Under the pieces are notes generated by a model. The model did not search any database and was not told the origin of the DNA. It saw nothing but the letters and a program-made list of their open reading frames with translations. Of a DNA stretch of 64,000 nt, positions 28,559 through 37,715 are shown one piece after another. The first letter of the stretch is position 1. Each line of letters opens with the position of its first letter. The DNA lies in the NCBI RefSeq assembly GCF_000336555.1, contig NZ_KB375281.1:3978583-4042582 (forward strand). The letters run 5' to 3'. A program made the position numbers and the translations under genes. Source of the stretch: Afipia clevelandensis ATCC 49720. GTDB taxonomy: Bacteria > Pseudomonadota > Alphaproteobacteria > Rhizobiales > Xanthobacteraceae.

Positions 28559-29523
28559 AGCTCAAGCTCCCATGTCTCACCGATCAGATCGTGACCGAAA
28601 CTGCGATGCGGTTCGCTCGCGACATGGACGAACCCTGCGTTCTGATAGATTCCGCGTGCCGCGAGCAGGATGCTCTGGGTCCACAGTGTGATCCTGCGAT
28701 AACCGCAGCTTCGCGCAAAGGCGATGCATTCGCCAACCAGCCGCTTGCCGATCCAGAGACCCCGCGCCGACGGGTCGATCAGCAGCAAACGGATTTTGGC
28801 AACCTCATCGGATTTCTTCACCAGAAACACCGAGCCGGCCTGCCGGCCGTCGATCTCGGCGATCCAGCAGCGCTCGCGCGCAGGATCGAAGTTTTTCAGG
28901 AACTCCGCAGCGATCTCCGCGCACAGGCCCTCGAACGAAATGTCCCAACCATATTCGCGCGCATAGAGTGCGCCGTGCTGCTGCACGACCCAGCCCATGT
29001 CGCCGGGCCGGTGGGTGCGCAATGTCACCTCCGGGCGATGACTGCCGTCGCCCAGCAGCCTTTCGATAGTGGTCATGGCCTCGACCAGGCGTTGCCCGCC
29101 GTCGCCCGGCAGCGCCGCGACCATTTTGCCGACTTCTGCGCACGATGCGCGCTCGAGGCGGCCATACGCCGCCTTGCCCTTGGCGGTGAGTGCGATTTCG
29201 TACTGCCTGCGGTCGCTGGCGACCGGCGTGCGCGTAATCAGCCCCTGCTCGGTGAAGGCCTGCACGATGCGGCTGAGATAGCCGGGATCGAGGCCGAGTT
29301 CGGCGCCGATCTCCTTGGCGAGCGCGCCGCCTCGATGCGCCAGTTCAAACAGCACGCGCGCTTCCGTCAACGTGAACGGGCTTTCCAGCAGGTGCTGTTC
29401 GAGCACACCGATCTTGCGGGTGTAGAAGCGGTTGAAGCGGCGGATCGCGTCGATCCTGCTGTCGTTCTCGGGGTCTGGAGCGGATGCCATCGGCCAATGC
29501 GCCTCGTCGCTGTTCGAGGGCAT
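28555..29523 (-). CDS. MarR-type regulator fused to GNAT acetyltransferase
   Basis: A 322-residue fusion. Residues about 25-150 are a MarR winged helix (for example TLTEARVLFELAH and LGLDPGYLSRIVQAF), and about 165-322 form a GNAT domain (for example RLLLIDPSARGLWIGKRLV). Such bifunctional proteins occur in several bacterial groups. ATG 29523 is used, with a weak ribosome site; ATG 29490 is an alternative. Two palindromic operators lie directly upstream, suggesting autoregulation. The acetyl acceptor is unknown. Confidence 0.9.
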   Translation of the reverse strand: MPSNSDEAHWPMASAPDPENDSRIDAIRRFNRFYTRKIGVLEQHLLESPFTLTEARVLFELAHRGGALAKEIGAELGLDPGYLSRIVQAFTEQGLITRTPVASDRRQYEIALTAKGKAAYGRLERASCAEVGKMVAALPGDGGQRLVEAMTTIERLLGDGSHRPEVTLRTHRPGDMGWVVQQHGALYAREYGWDISFEGLCAEIAAEFLKNFDPARERCWIAEIDGRQAGSVFLVKKSDEVAKIRLLLIDPSARGLWIGKRLVGECIAFARSCGYRRITLWTQSILLAARGIYQNAGFVHVASEPHRSFGHDLIGETWELEL

Positions 29524-29535
29524 TCTGACATGATC

Positions 29536-29571
29536 GTTGACGCGGTCAACTAATAAGTTGACGGAGGCAAC
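29536..29571. promoter_or_regulatory. Tandem palindromic operators for the MarR-GNAT gene
   Basis: GTTGAC-N3-GTCAAC is perfect at 29536-29550, and GTTGAC-N3-GGCAAC follows at 29557-29571. Centres are 21 bases apart, two turns of DNA, so two dimers could bind on the same face. They begin 13 bases upstream of the MarR start. Confidence 0.7.
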
Positions 29572-29573
29572 TA

Positions 29574-30146
29574 TCAGGCGGCAACGAAAATCCGGGTTCG
29601 CAGCACGGCGCGGCCGGTTCGTCCAAGTTTCGACAGCAACTTGGCTTCGGCGCGGCGGGTCGCCGGAGCGTAACCCCCGACCTTCTCATAATGATCGCGG
29701 GCGATCAGCAGGCCCTGATCGGGCGAGGGGCCGGAAATGAACCGCGCCAGCGACTTCACCCCGTCACGCACGGTGGCGTTCTCATAAGGCGAGCGTGCAT
29801 AGCGGAACACGCCGGCGCGCTGGCGGCCGCTTAAGGAAACATTCTGGATGAACTGGGTGGTCTCGTCGATCCAGCCGGAATCCAGCACCGCGCCCGGCAA
29901 CAGGAATAGCAGCCATGGCGAGCGGCTTTGCTGCGCGCCAGCCGCAAGCGCTGCGGCGCGCGAGCCGTCGAACTTCAGGAAATTGCAGCCTGCGACATCG
30001 GCGACGTGCGCGATCGCGTTCGAGTCGGCACGGTCCACCAGCACCACATCCCGGATCAAACCGGCTGCGGCCCCCGGCACCAGGGCCGCGAGGGTGGCAA
30101 CAACAGGCTGCTCGGCGCCTTCGGTGGGAATGACAACACTGATCAT
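29574..30146 (-). CDS. Glycosyltransferase-2-like protein
   Basis: A 190-residue protein starting MISVVIPTEG, which fits the beginning of GT2-type enzymes, with later WLLFLLPGAVLDSGW and YARSPYENATVRDG. It is shorter than typical GT2 enzymes and lacks a clear acidic DxD motif. The start is an ATG with no strong ribosome site. It may transfer a sugar or be a degenerate relative. The next gene upstream is divergent. Confidence 0.7.
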   Translation of the reverse strand: MISVVIPTEGAEQPVVATLAALVPGAAAGLIRDVVLVDRADSNAIAHVADVAGCNFLKFDGSRAAALAAGAQQSRSPWLLFLLPGAVLDSGWIDETTQFIQNVSLSGRQRAGVFRYARSPYENATVRDGVKSLARFISGPSPDQGLLIARDHYEKVGGYAPATRRAEAKLLSKLGRTGRAVLRTRIFVAA

Positions 30147-30349
30147 GATGTGGTGCTTGGAATACTCGCCATTGAGTTCCTGAAACGAGGGACCGTTATC
30201 ATCTTGTCACACAGAGCGCAGCCCTTCGGATGCAGCTTTTTGCGGCATTCATTAACGGCGCGGCATCTCGCCGGCCTCGTCGCAGTGCCGGATAGCAGGG
30301 GCGGGGGCGGCGAGCTTCTGTCCGAAAATGTGGGGACGGAGGTATCGAA

Positions 30350-30364
30350 GTTCTTGTTTTGTTC
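30350..30364 (+). promoter_or_regulatory. LexA (SOS) box upstream of the radical SAM gene
   Basis: GTTC (30350-30353), seven bases, then GTTC (30361-30364), exactly the alphaproteobacterial LexA site GTTC-N7-GTTC. It lies 24 bases before the ATG at 30388, where it would block transcription. No other such site was noticed in the window, but I checked by eye only. Confidence 0.78.
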
Positions 30365-30387
30365 TTATTGGGTGTTATGTTCTCTGC

Positions 30388-31560
30388 ATGAGCCATGCAT
30401 CCCATGCCCTCAAGCACCCGCCGGTGACGCCCCCTCAATCCCCAGTCGATGGGCCGGCGGGTGCTCCTTCCCCCTTTCCGGAGATCGAAGTCGCGATCGA
30501 CCGGCAGCGGCGCCGTGGCCGCGGCGCGCAGTCCAACGTCAGCGGGCGGTTCGAGGCCGAAGCGCGGGTCACTTTCGACGACGGCTGGCAGAGCCTTGAG
30601 GAATTGCCGCCTTTCAAGACCACGGTGGCTGTCGACACCGCGCGAAAGGTCATCACCCGGAACGACTCGCCGGATATCGGTTTCGACCGCTCGATCAATC
30701 CCTATCGTGGCTGCGAGCACGGCTGCGTCTACTGCTTCGCGCGTCCGACACACGCCTATCTCGGTCTGTCGCCGGGGCTGGATTTCGAGTCGCGCCTGTT
30801 CGCCAAGCCTGACGCGCCGGCCTTGCTCGAGAAGGAACTGGCCGCGCCGGGATATGAGCCGCGCATGATCGCGATCGGCACCAACACCGATCCGTATCAG
30901 CCGATCGAGCGCGAGCACAAAATCATGCGCGGCATTCTCGAAGTGCTGGAGCGCACCGGGCATCCCGTCGGCATCGTCACCAAGTCGGCGCTGGTGACGC
31001 GCGATATCGACATCCTCGCGCGGATGGCCAAGCGCAATCTCGCCAAGGTCGCGATTTCAGTGACATCGCTCGATCCCAAACTGGCGCGCACCATGGAGCC
31101 GCGCGCCTCGACGCCGCCGAAGCGGCTGGAGGCGCTGCGCCAGCTTGCCGAGGCCGGAATTCCGACCACGGTGATGGTCGCGCCCGTGATCCCGGCGCTG
31201 AACGATTCCGAGATCGAACGCATTCTCGACGCGGCGGCCCATGCCGGGGTCAGGGAAGCGAGCTATGTGCTGCTGCGCCTGCCGCTGGAGGTACGCGACC
31301 TGTTCCGCGAATGGCTGCTGGCGAATTATCCCGACCGCTATCGCCACGTCTTCACCCTGATCCGCGACATGCGCGATGGCCGCGACTACGACTCGCAGTG
31401 GGGCACGCGCATGAAGGGTACCGGGCCGATAGCCTGGATGATCGGGCGGCGTTTCGAGATTGCCTGCGACAAGCTCGGGCTCAACAAGCGGCGCTCGAAA
31501 CTGACGACCGCGCATTTCGCGCGTCCAAAGGCCGCCAACGAACAACTGGATCTGTTCTGA
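30388..31560 (+). CDS. PA0069-type radical SAM protein (SplB-like)
   Basis: A 390-residue protein. Cys109, Cys113 and Cys116 in CEHGCVYC form the radical-SAM [4Fe-4S] motif, and the N-terminal segment GRGAQSNVSGRFE is a hallmark of the PA0069 family, relatives of spore photoproduct lyase. DNA-repair chemistry is plausible but unproved. The ATG at 30388 is used with a short leader. A LexA box lies 24 bases upstream, so expression is probably part of the SOS response. Confidence 0.9.
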   Translation: MSHASHALKHPPVTPPQSPVDGPAGAPSPFPEIEVAIDRQRRRGRGAQSNVSGRFEAEARVTFDDGWQSLEELPPFKTTVAVDTARKVITRNDSPDIGFDRSINPYRGCEHGCVYCFARPTHAYLGLSPGLDFESRLFAKPDAPALLEKELAAPGYEPRMIAIGTNTDPYQPIEREHKIMRGILEVLERTGHPVGIVTKSALVTRDIDILARMAKRNLAKVAISVTSLDPKLARTMEPRASTPPKRLEALRQLAEAGIPTTVMVAPVIPALNDSEIERILDAAAHAGVREASYVLLRLPLEVRDLFREWLLANYPDRYRHVFTLIRDMRDGRDYDSQWGTRMKGTGPIAWMIGRRFEIACDKLGLNKRRSKLTTAHFARPKAANEQLDLF

Positions 31561-31586
31561 GACAAAAGTCTGTTGCGTTCATTTAA

Positions 31587-31701
31587 CCTCTCCCCGTGTA
31601 CGGGAAGAGGTCGCGAGCAAAGCGAGCGGGTGAGGGGCAAGGGTTCATCGGTAAGAGATTTGCCCCTCACCCCAACCCTCTCCCCGCAAGCGGGGAGAGG
31701 G
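31587..31701. repeat. Dispersed hairpin repeat, family C (copy 1)
   Basis: Two end hairpins built from CCTCTCCCCG and CGGGGAGAGG, with internal GGTGAGGGG and CCCCTCACCCC segments. Copies lie at 42404 and 58220. It lies between the radical SAM gene and rnhB. Confidence 0.8.
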
Positions 31702-31802
31702 AGCAAGACCGTCTATCGTGTCAGGTGTGGGCCGTTCTGAATAACGGGCACGGATGAAAGTTCCGGCTTGCGGGGTCGCGTCCATGCCCGCAGCATCGCC
31801 GC

Positions 31803-32546
31803 ATGATTCGGAAATCCCCTGCTGTTCCCGCCACTGCAAAGAAGCTCGTGCCCGCCGCCGCGCCGAGCTTCCGCCGCGAGCGTGCGCTGATCAAGCGTGG
31901 TGTGTGGCCGGTTGCAGGCTGCGACGAGGCCGGGCGCGGGCCGCTTGCCGGGCCGGTGGTCGCGGCGGCGGTGATTCTCGATCCAAAGCGCATTCCAAAA
32001 GGTATCGACGATTCCAAACGGCTGTCGAAGGAGCGCAGGGAGCAACTGTTCGAGGACATCTGCGCCACCGCGCTGGTGTCGGTGGCGGTCGCGCCGCCGT
32101 CGCGGATCGAGCGCGATAATATCCTGCGCGCTTCGCTGTGGGCGTTGACGCGCGCGGTCCGCGCGCTGCCCGAGGCGCCGAAGCATGTCTTTGTCGACGG
32201 GCGTGACCGTCTGGCGACATCCTGCGATTGCGAGGCCGTGATCGGCGGCGACGGTATCGTGCTGTCGATTGCCGCCGCCTCGATTGTCGCCAAGGTATCG
32301 CGCGACCGGCTGATGTGCCGCCTTGCGCTGGATCATCCCGGCTACGGCTTCGAGCAGCACATGGGGTATGGCGTTCCGGCTCATCTCGAAGCGCTCGACC
32401 GGCTCGGGCCGACAATTCATCATCGCCGTTTTTTCGCGCCTGTGGCCGCGTCGCGCCGCAAGCATTACGGCGAAGACGACACGCCGCCGGCGGCGGCGCA
32501 GATCGAGATGGTCATCGCGCCGGAAGAGACAGCCGTGGCCAACTGA
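31803..32546 (+). CDS. rnhB: Ribonuclease HII
   Basis: A 247-residue enzyme that removes ribonucleotides from DNA. The motif [11 protein letters not shown] (Asp41-Glu42) holds two catalytic residues, and later [12 protein letters not shown] and [11 protein letters not shown] are diagnostic. About 35 N-terminal residues precede the conserved core, a little longer than average; the ATG at 31803 is used. A short C-terminal tail is Pro/Ala-rich. Confidence 0.95.
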   Translation: MIRKSPAVPATAKKLVPAAAPSFRRERALIKRGVWPVAGCDEAGRGPLAGPVVAAAVILDPKRIPKGIDDSKRLSKERREQLFEDICATALVSVAVAPPSRIERDNILRASLWALTRAVRALPEAPKHVFVDGRDRLATSCDCEAVIGGDGIVLSIAAASIVAKVSRDRLMCRLALDHPGYGFEQHMGYGVPAHLEALDRLGPTIHHRRFFAPVAASRRKHYGEDDTPPAAAQIEMVIAPEETAVAN

Positions 32547-32611
32547 GCGGCTCGGTTGCCTGATCGCCTCATGCGCTTTATCAGGGAAGCGTCTCTCTGC
32601 CGGGCGGTTTC

Positions 32612-34132
32612 ATGCGCTTCACATCCCTGATCGTTGAACTGATCCGCGCCCGGCCGCGCCTGATCTTCTGGATCGCGGTGCTGGCGCAGGCCGCGCTCTG
32701 GCTGTTCCTGCCATGGCTTGTCTACGGAAGCCCGCCCGGCGATGTGACGACCGTGCTCGCATTCGGCCGGGAATATCAGGTTGGCACGCATCTCGGGCCG
32801 CCGCTGGCGTTCTGGCTGGCGGATGTCGCCTTCCGTCTCGCAGGCGGTCACATTTTCGGCGTCTATCTCGCCGCGCAGCTCTGCTTCATTGTGACGTTCT
32901 GGGCGCTGTTTAAACTTGGCCGCGCCATTGTCGGCGCCCAGCAGGCGGTCCTTGCGGTGCTGCTGACGGCGGCGATCACCGCCTTTTCGTTTCCGGGGGC
33001 CGAATTCGGTCCGGCCATCGTGGCGCGCCCGCTCTGGGCTTTGATCCTGCTCCATGCATGGCAAATCATCGGGCAGGGGCGGCGGCGTGCATGGGTCGTG
33101 CTTCCGGTTGAAATCGGTCTTCTGGTTCTGACCACATCGGCGGCGCTGCCGCTGCTGGCGATGCTGGCGGTGTTCGTGCTGGCGACCCCGAAAGGGCGGC
33201 GCGCGCTGGCGTCGATGGACACGCTTTATGCCGCCATCGTCCTGGCGGTCGTGGTGCTGCCCTATGTCATCTGGCTGATCCGGATCGACACGCTCACGTT
33301 GCCGTCGTTGCCTGCGGTGGCGCAGTTGCAGGACCGGGCGCTCGACTGGGGCGGGCTGCTGGCCGGACTTGTGTTCGCGCTGTCCGGCGTGGTGCTGCTG
33401 CTGATCGCCAATTCGCGTGTGCTCGACCGCAAGAACGAAGACCCGCCGCTGATCTTCCGTCCGCCGGTCGATCCGTTCGCGCGGCTGTTTGTCTATGTCT
33501 TCGCGCTGGTTCCTCCGTTTGTGCTGAGTTTCATCGCCGCGCTGTTCGGCCACGACCAGGTCACCGGCGGCGACGGGATTGCGCTGCTGCTGGTGGGGCT
33601 TGCCATCGTGATCGCGGCGGGAGACCTGATCGCGCTGCGCCGGCAACATTTCCTGCGCACGGTCTGGCTGGTGGTCGTGGCCGCACCGGCCGTTGTCATT
33701 CTGGGCGTTACATTCATCCAGCCATGGGTTGGAAGCACCGAGGCGCGGACATCGCTGCCCGCGCGCGACATCGGCCACTTCTTCGGCGAGAATTTCGAGC
33801 GGCGCACCGGCCATCCGCTCGCGGCGGTGGCGGGCGATCCGCATCTGGCGACAGTGATCGGCTTCGCAGCCCGCTCGCGCCCGCATGTGCTGTTCGACGG
33901 CGCGCCGCAGGAGACACCATGGATCACGCAACAGCGGTTCACCGAGACCGGCGGCGTGGTGGTGTGGCGCGCGGCGGACACCGCGGGCACGCCGCCGGAC
34001 GATATCCGCAAACGGTTTCCCGGCCTTGTGCCGGAAGTGCCGCGATCGTTCGAGCGCCTGGTCAAGGGACGTCAGTCGCTGGTGCGGATCGGCTGGGGAA
34101 TCGTGCGTCCGGCGGGGCAGGGTTCTCGATAA
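32612..34132 (+). CDS. GT39-like (dolichyl-phosphate-mannose-type) membrane glycosyltransferase
   Basis: A 506-residue protein with about ten hydrophobic segments across the first 370 residues and a soluble C-terminal part. The layout fits the GT39/ArnT-like family, which transfers sugars from lipid-linked donors in the periplasm. The first segment begins about residue 15. The lipid donor and acceptor cannot be read. The ATG at 32612 has a weak ribosome site. Confidence 0.75.
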   Translation: MRFTSLIVELIRARPRLIFWIAVLAQAALWLFLPWLVYGSPPGDVTTVLAFGREYQVGTHLGPPLAFWLADVAFRLAGGHIFGVYLAAQLCFIVTFWALFKLGRAIVGAQQAVLAVLLTAAITAFSFPGAEFGPAIVARPLWALILLHAWQIIGQGRRRAWVVLPVEIGLLVLTTSAALPLLAMLAVFVLATPKGRRALASMDTLYAAIVLAVVVLPYVIWLIRIDTLTLPSLPAVAQLQDRALDWGGLLAGLVFALSGVVLLLIANSRVLDRKNEDPPLIFRPPVDPFARLFVYVFALVPPFVLSFIAALFGHDQVTGGDGIALLLVGLAIVIAAGDLIALRRQHFLRTVWLVVVAAPAVVILGVTFIQPWVGSTEARTSLPARDIGHFFGENFERRTGHPLAAVAGDPHLATVIGFAARSRPHVLFDGAPQETPWITQQRFTETGGVVVWRAADTAGTPPDDIRKRFPGLVPEVPRSFERLVKGRQSLVRIGWGIVRPAGQGSR

Positions 34133-34144
34133 TCAGGGGGCAGC

Positions 34145-35473
34145 ATGAGCGAGCAGGCGGATACATCCGGGATGACCTTTCTCGACCGCCGCTTCGGTCT
34201 CACGCAGCACGGCACCAACGTCCGCACCGAATTCGTCGCCGGCGTCACCACCTTCCTGACGATGGTCTACATTGTGTTCGTCAATCCGGTGATCCTCGCG
34301 AATGCGGGAATGGACAAGGGCGCGGTGTTCGTCGCGACCTGCCTTGCCGCGTCGGTCTCCACGCTGGCAATGGCGTTTCTCGCCAATTATCCGATCGCGC
34401 TGGCGCCGGGCATGGGCCTGAATGCGTTCTTCGCGTTCACTGTCGTGCTCGGTTATAAATACACATGGCAGCAGGCGCTGGCCGCAGTGTTCTGCTCGGG
34501 CGTGATCTTCTTCGCGCTGTCGGTGTTCCGGCTGCGTGAATATGTCATCGACGCCATTCCGCGAAACCTCAAGTTCGCCATCTCCGCCGGCGTCGGATTG
34601 TTTCTGGCGATCATCGCGCTCGAACAGGCGAAGATCGTGGTGGCAAGTCCGGCGACATTGGTGACCGCGGGTCCGCTCGGCGTGGCGCATCCGGCGCCCG
34701 TCCTCTGCCTTCTGGGTTTCGCGCTGATCGTGGCGATGAATGCGCGCAAGATCGCCAGCGGAACGCTGATCGGCATCCTCGCGGTGTCGCTGCTCGGATT
34801 GCCGATGGGGCTGACGAGTTATAACGGCATCGTCTCGCTGCCGCCGTCGCTGGCCCCGACGTTATTTCAACTCGACTTCTCGCGCGCTACCGAACTGACA
34901 TTTTTGATCGTGGTGTTCAGCTTCCTGTTCATCGACGTATTCGACAATGCCGGAACGCTGATCGGCGTCACCCACCGCGCGGGCCTCACCGACAAGGACG
35001 GCAACCTGCCGCGCATGAAGCAGGCGCTGATGGCGGACAGCTTTGCCGCGATGTTCGGTTCGCTGATCGGCACATCGACCACCACGAGCTATATCGAGAG
35101 CGCATCGGGCGTCGCGGTGGGCGGCCGCACGGGGCTGACGGCGGTGTTTGTCGCTCTGTTCTTTCTGCTGGCGCTGTTCTTCGCGCCGCTTGCCGGAATG
35201 GTACCGGCCTATGCCTCCGCCGCCGCGCTCCTCTACGTCGCCTGCGTGATGGCGCGCGGCCTTGCGGACATGGCGTGGGACGATGTCACCGAATATGCGC
35301 CCGCCGTGGTCACCGCGATTGCGATGCCGCTGACCTATTCCATCGCCACCGGCATCGGACTCGGCTTCATCACCTATGCGGTGATCAAGATTCTCGCGGG
35401 CCGCTTTTCCGACGCGAAGCCCGCGGTGATGGTTCTTGCTCTGGTTTTCGTGCTGAAGTTCGCAATCGGTTAG
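34145..35473 (+). CDS. NCS2 family purine permease (AdeQ/PbuG-like)
   Basis: A 442-residue carrier. The motif GMGLNAFFAF (about residues 89-98) and the segment FDNAGTLIGVTHRAGL (about 264-279) fit the hypoxanthine/guanine/adenine branch of NCS2. Twelve to fourteen membrane segments are expected. A GGGG ribosome site precedes the ATG. Its stop overlaps that of the convergent MFS gene (TAG and TAA share two bases). Confidence 0.88.
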   Translation: MSEQADTSGMTFLDRRFGLTQHGTNVRTEFVAGVTTFLTMVYIVFVNPVILANAGMDKGAVFVATCLAASVSTLAMAFLANYPIALAPGMGLNAFFAFTVVLGYKYTWQQALAAVFCSGVIFFALSVFRLREYVIDAIPRNLKFAISAGVGLFLAIIALEQAKIVVASPATLVTAGPLGVAHPAPVLCLLGFALIVAMNARKIASGTLIGILAVSLLGLPMGLTSYNGIVSLPPSLAPTLFQLDFSRATELTFLIVVFSFLFIDVFDNAGTLIGVTHRAGLTDKDGNLPRMKQALMADSFAAMFGSLIGTSTTTSYIESASGVAVGGRTGLTAVFVALFFLLALFFAPLAGMVPAYASAAALLYVACVMARGLADMAWDDVTEYAPAVVTAIAMPLTYSIATGIGLGFITYAVIKILAGRFSDAKPAVMVLALVFVLKFAIG

Positions 35474-36678
35474 GCGGGCATCCGACGCTTTGCGAGAGCT
35501 GCGAGCATCAGACCGGCCAGCGCCAGCGCGACCGAGGGAAACACCACGGCGTTGACCGTCGACCAGCCGTAGCTCGCCAGGAGCTGCCCCGACGAGAACG
35601 AGCCGATCGCCACCAGGCCGAACACGATGAAATCGTTGAAGGCCTGCACCTTCTTGGCTTCCTGCGGACGATGCATTTCAACGATCAGCGCCGAGGCGCC
35701 GACAAAGGAGAAATTCCAGCCGACGCCGACCACGAACAGCCCGGCCCAGAAATGCATCGCCGTGATGCCGGATAGCCCGATCACCGCGGCGGCGGCCTCG
35801 AGGATGAGGCCGACTGCGGCGACCTTCGCCGCGCCGAAGCGGGCGATCAGCGAGCCGGTGAAGAAACTCGGCCCGAACATCGCCACGATATGCCACTGAA
35901 TACCGAAATTGGAATCGCTCAGGGACAATCCGCAGAACTTCATCGCCAGTGGCGCGGAGGTCATCAGGAGATTCATCATGGTGTAGGAAATCGCTCCGCA
36001 CAGCGCGGCGGCGATGAAGCGGGGCTGCTTCACGATCTCCGCAAGCGGCCGTCCGGCGGCGAGGTCCGCCGGCGGCGGCTTCGGCGCGTGGACGCCGGCC
36101 AGCACCGCCATCGCCACCAGCGCGACGGCAGCCTGCACAAGGAAACTCACCGCGAACAGATAGGGCGGCCAGAAATCCATGGTCCACTGAACAAGTTGCG
36201 GTCCGAGAAAACCGGCGAAGACGCCGCCCGCCATCACCCAGGAGATCGCCTTGGGCCGGTAGGCGGCGCTGGCGCTGTCGGTGGCCGCGAAACGATAGGA
36301 CTGCGACACCGCGCCGTAGAGTCCGCCGAGAAAACTCGCGCAGCAAAACAGGACGAACGAGGCTTTCAGGATCGCGAAAGCGGCGAGCAGTCCGCACAGC
36401 GCGCCGCATCCGGTGCCCGCGATGAAAGCCACGCGGCGGCCGAACGCCTGCGAGATCAGGCCGGTGGGCAGGGTGCCGCTGGCCAGCCCGAGCACATAGA
36501 TCGAGAGCGGCAGGGTCGCGAGCGAGATGCTGGGCGCAAGCTGCGCGCCGACAATCGAGCCGGTGGCGAAGATCACCGCCGCGTTCGCGCCGGTCAGCGC
36601 CTGCGCGGCCGCAAGCCGCCGCACGTTCGCCCTGGCCACGGTGTCGTCGATCGCGGTGTCCGCCATATGGATGTTCAT
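35470..36678 (-). CDS. MFS transporter
   Basis: A 402-residue membrane protein with about twelve helices. The segment ISQAFGRRVAFIAGTGCG between helices 2 and 3 is a weak version of the MFS loop motif. The ATG at 36678 is chosen; ATG 36666 is nearly as good. The substrate is unknown. It is convergent with the purine permease gene. Confidence 0.85.
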   Translation of the reverse strand: MNIHMADTAIDDTVARANVRRLAAAQALTGANAAVIFATGSIVGAQLAPSISLATLPLSIYVLGLASGTLPTGLISQAFGRRVAFIAGTGCGALCGLLAAFAILKASFVLFCCASFLGGLYGAVSQSYRFAATDSASAAYRPKAISWVMAGGVFAGFLGPQLVQWTMDFWPPYLFAVSFLVQAAVALVAMAVLAGVHAPKPPPADLAAGRPLAEIVKQPRFIAAALCGAISYTMMNLLMTSAPLAMKFCGLSLSDSNFGIQWHIVAMFGPSFFTGSLIARFGAAKVAAVGLILEAAAAVIGLSGITAMHFWAGLFVVGVGWNFSFVGASALIVEMHRPQEAKKVQAFNDFIVFGLVAIGSFSSGQLLASYGWSTVNAVVFPSVALALAGLMLAALAKRRMPA

Positions 36679-36789
36679 AAGAATCGTCCGGCATAGCCGC
36701 AGAGCGCGGCCCGACAAGGCTTATGACCCGAACCGCGCGCGGGCGCTACGTGCGTGAACGCATGGAGGTGTTGTATTCCGTGCGATGTC

Positions 36790-37605
36790 TCAGCCGGCGG
36801 CGGATTGCAGCGCTTTCTGCACGGCACGAAGGTCTTGCCATGTCTGCCGTTTCGAGATCGGCTGGCGCAGCAGATAGGCCGGATGGAACGTCGCCGTCGC
36901 CCTGATCGTGCGCGTGCCGGTGTCGTAGTCGAACCATTTGCCGCGGGTTTTCACGATGCCATCGGTGACATTGAGAATCGCCTGCGAGGACGGCTTGCCG
37001 AGACAGACCAGCACGTCCGGATCGACCAGTTGAATCTGTCGCCTGATGAAGGGCAGGCAGATCTGGGTTTCCTGCGCCGAGGGATCGCGGTTGCCCGGCG
37101 GCCGCCAGGGAATGATGTTGGCGATGTAGGCGTTCGAGCGGTCGAGGCCGATCGCCGCCATCATCAGGTCGAGCAATTTGCCGGAGCGTCCGACGAACGG
37201 AAGACCTTCGAGATCCTCGTCGCGTCCCGGCGCTTCGCCGACGAACATCACTTTCGCTTGCGGATTGCCGTCGGCGAACACCAGCCGCGTCGCGGTCGAT
37301 TTCAGCGCGCAGCCGTCGAAGCGTTCGAGCAGGTCGCGCAGCTCCTGCAGCGACGCTGCCTGCGGCGCGAGTTCGCGGGCCGACAGGATCGCCGCGTCGG
37401 GCGCGGGTGTGAGGTCCGCAGGCTTTGGCGCGGGCGCGGGGTTCGCAGTGCGGAACAGCGCGGGCTTCGGTGCGGGTCGTTCTTCCGCCACGAGCTCTTC
37501 CACCAGCCGATTGACCGGTGTTTCCGACAACGCGCAGTCGACTCCGGCCTCCAGATAAAAGGCCAGAAGTTCGCGGGCGGTGGGCATGGGTTCGGGTGCG
37601 GTCAC
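36790..37605 (-). CDS. Uracil-DNA glycosylase, family-4-like, lacking two Fe-S cysteines
   Basis: A 271-residue enzyme if the GTG at 37605 is used (TTG 37614 and ATG 37587 are alternatives). GEAPGRDEDLEGLPFVG is the active-site motif and FHPAYLL the C-terminal one. A Pro/Ala-rich linker lies around residues 45-75. In family 4 enzymes four Cys hold a [4Fe-4S] cluster; here Cys99 is followed by ALK instead of AAC, and the third site is Trp167 (PWRPPGN), leaving only Cys99 and Cys183. The cluster is therefore probably absent. Confidence 0.9.
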   Translation of the reverse strand: MTAPEPMPTARELLAFYLEAGVDCALSETPVNRLVEELVAEERPAPKPALFRTANPAPAPKPADLTPAPDAAILSARELAPQAASLQELRDLLERFDGCALKSTATRLVFADGNPQAKVMFVGEAPGRDEDLEGLPFVGRSGKLLDLMMAAIGLDRSNAYIANIIPWRPPGNRDPSAQETQICLPFIRRQIQLVDPDVLVCLGKPSSQAILNVTDGIVKTRGKWFDYDTGTRTIRATATFHPAYLLRQPISKRQTWQDLRAVQKALQSAAG

Positions 37606-37715
37606 GGCGGCCAATCTAGATCGGATTGCGTTGCAGCGAAACGGGGTTGTTCTTGCGTCAAAAATCGGGAAGAACGATGATTAGAAACATTCTGAACCGC
37701 CATTGAGATGAGATC

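Noticed and set aside
32465..33931. A 488-codon minus-strand frame across rnhB and the GT39-like gene
   Set aside because: It crosses two well-supported genes in the other direction and has no domain.
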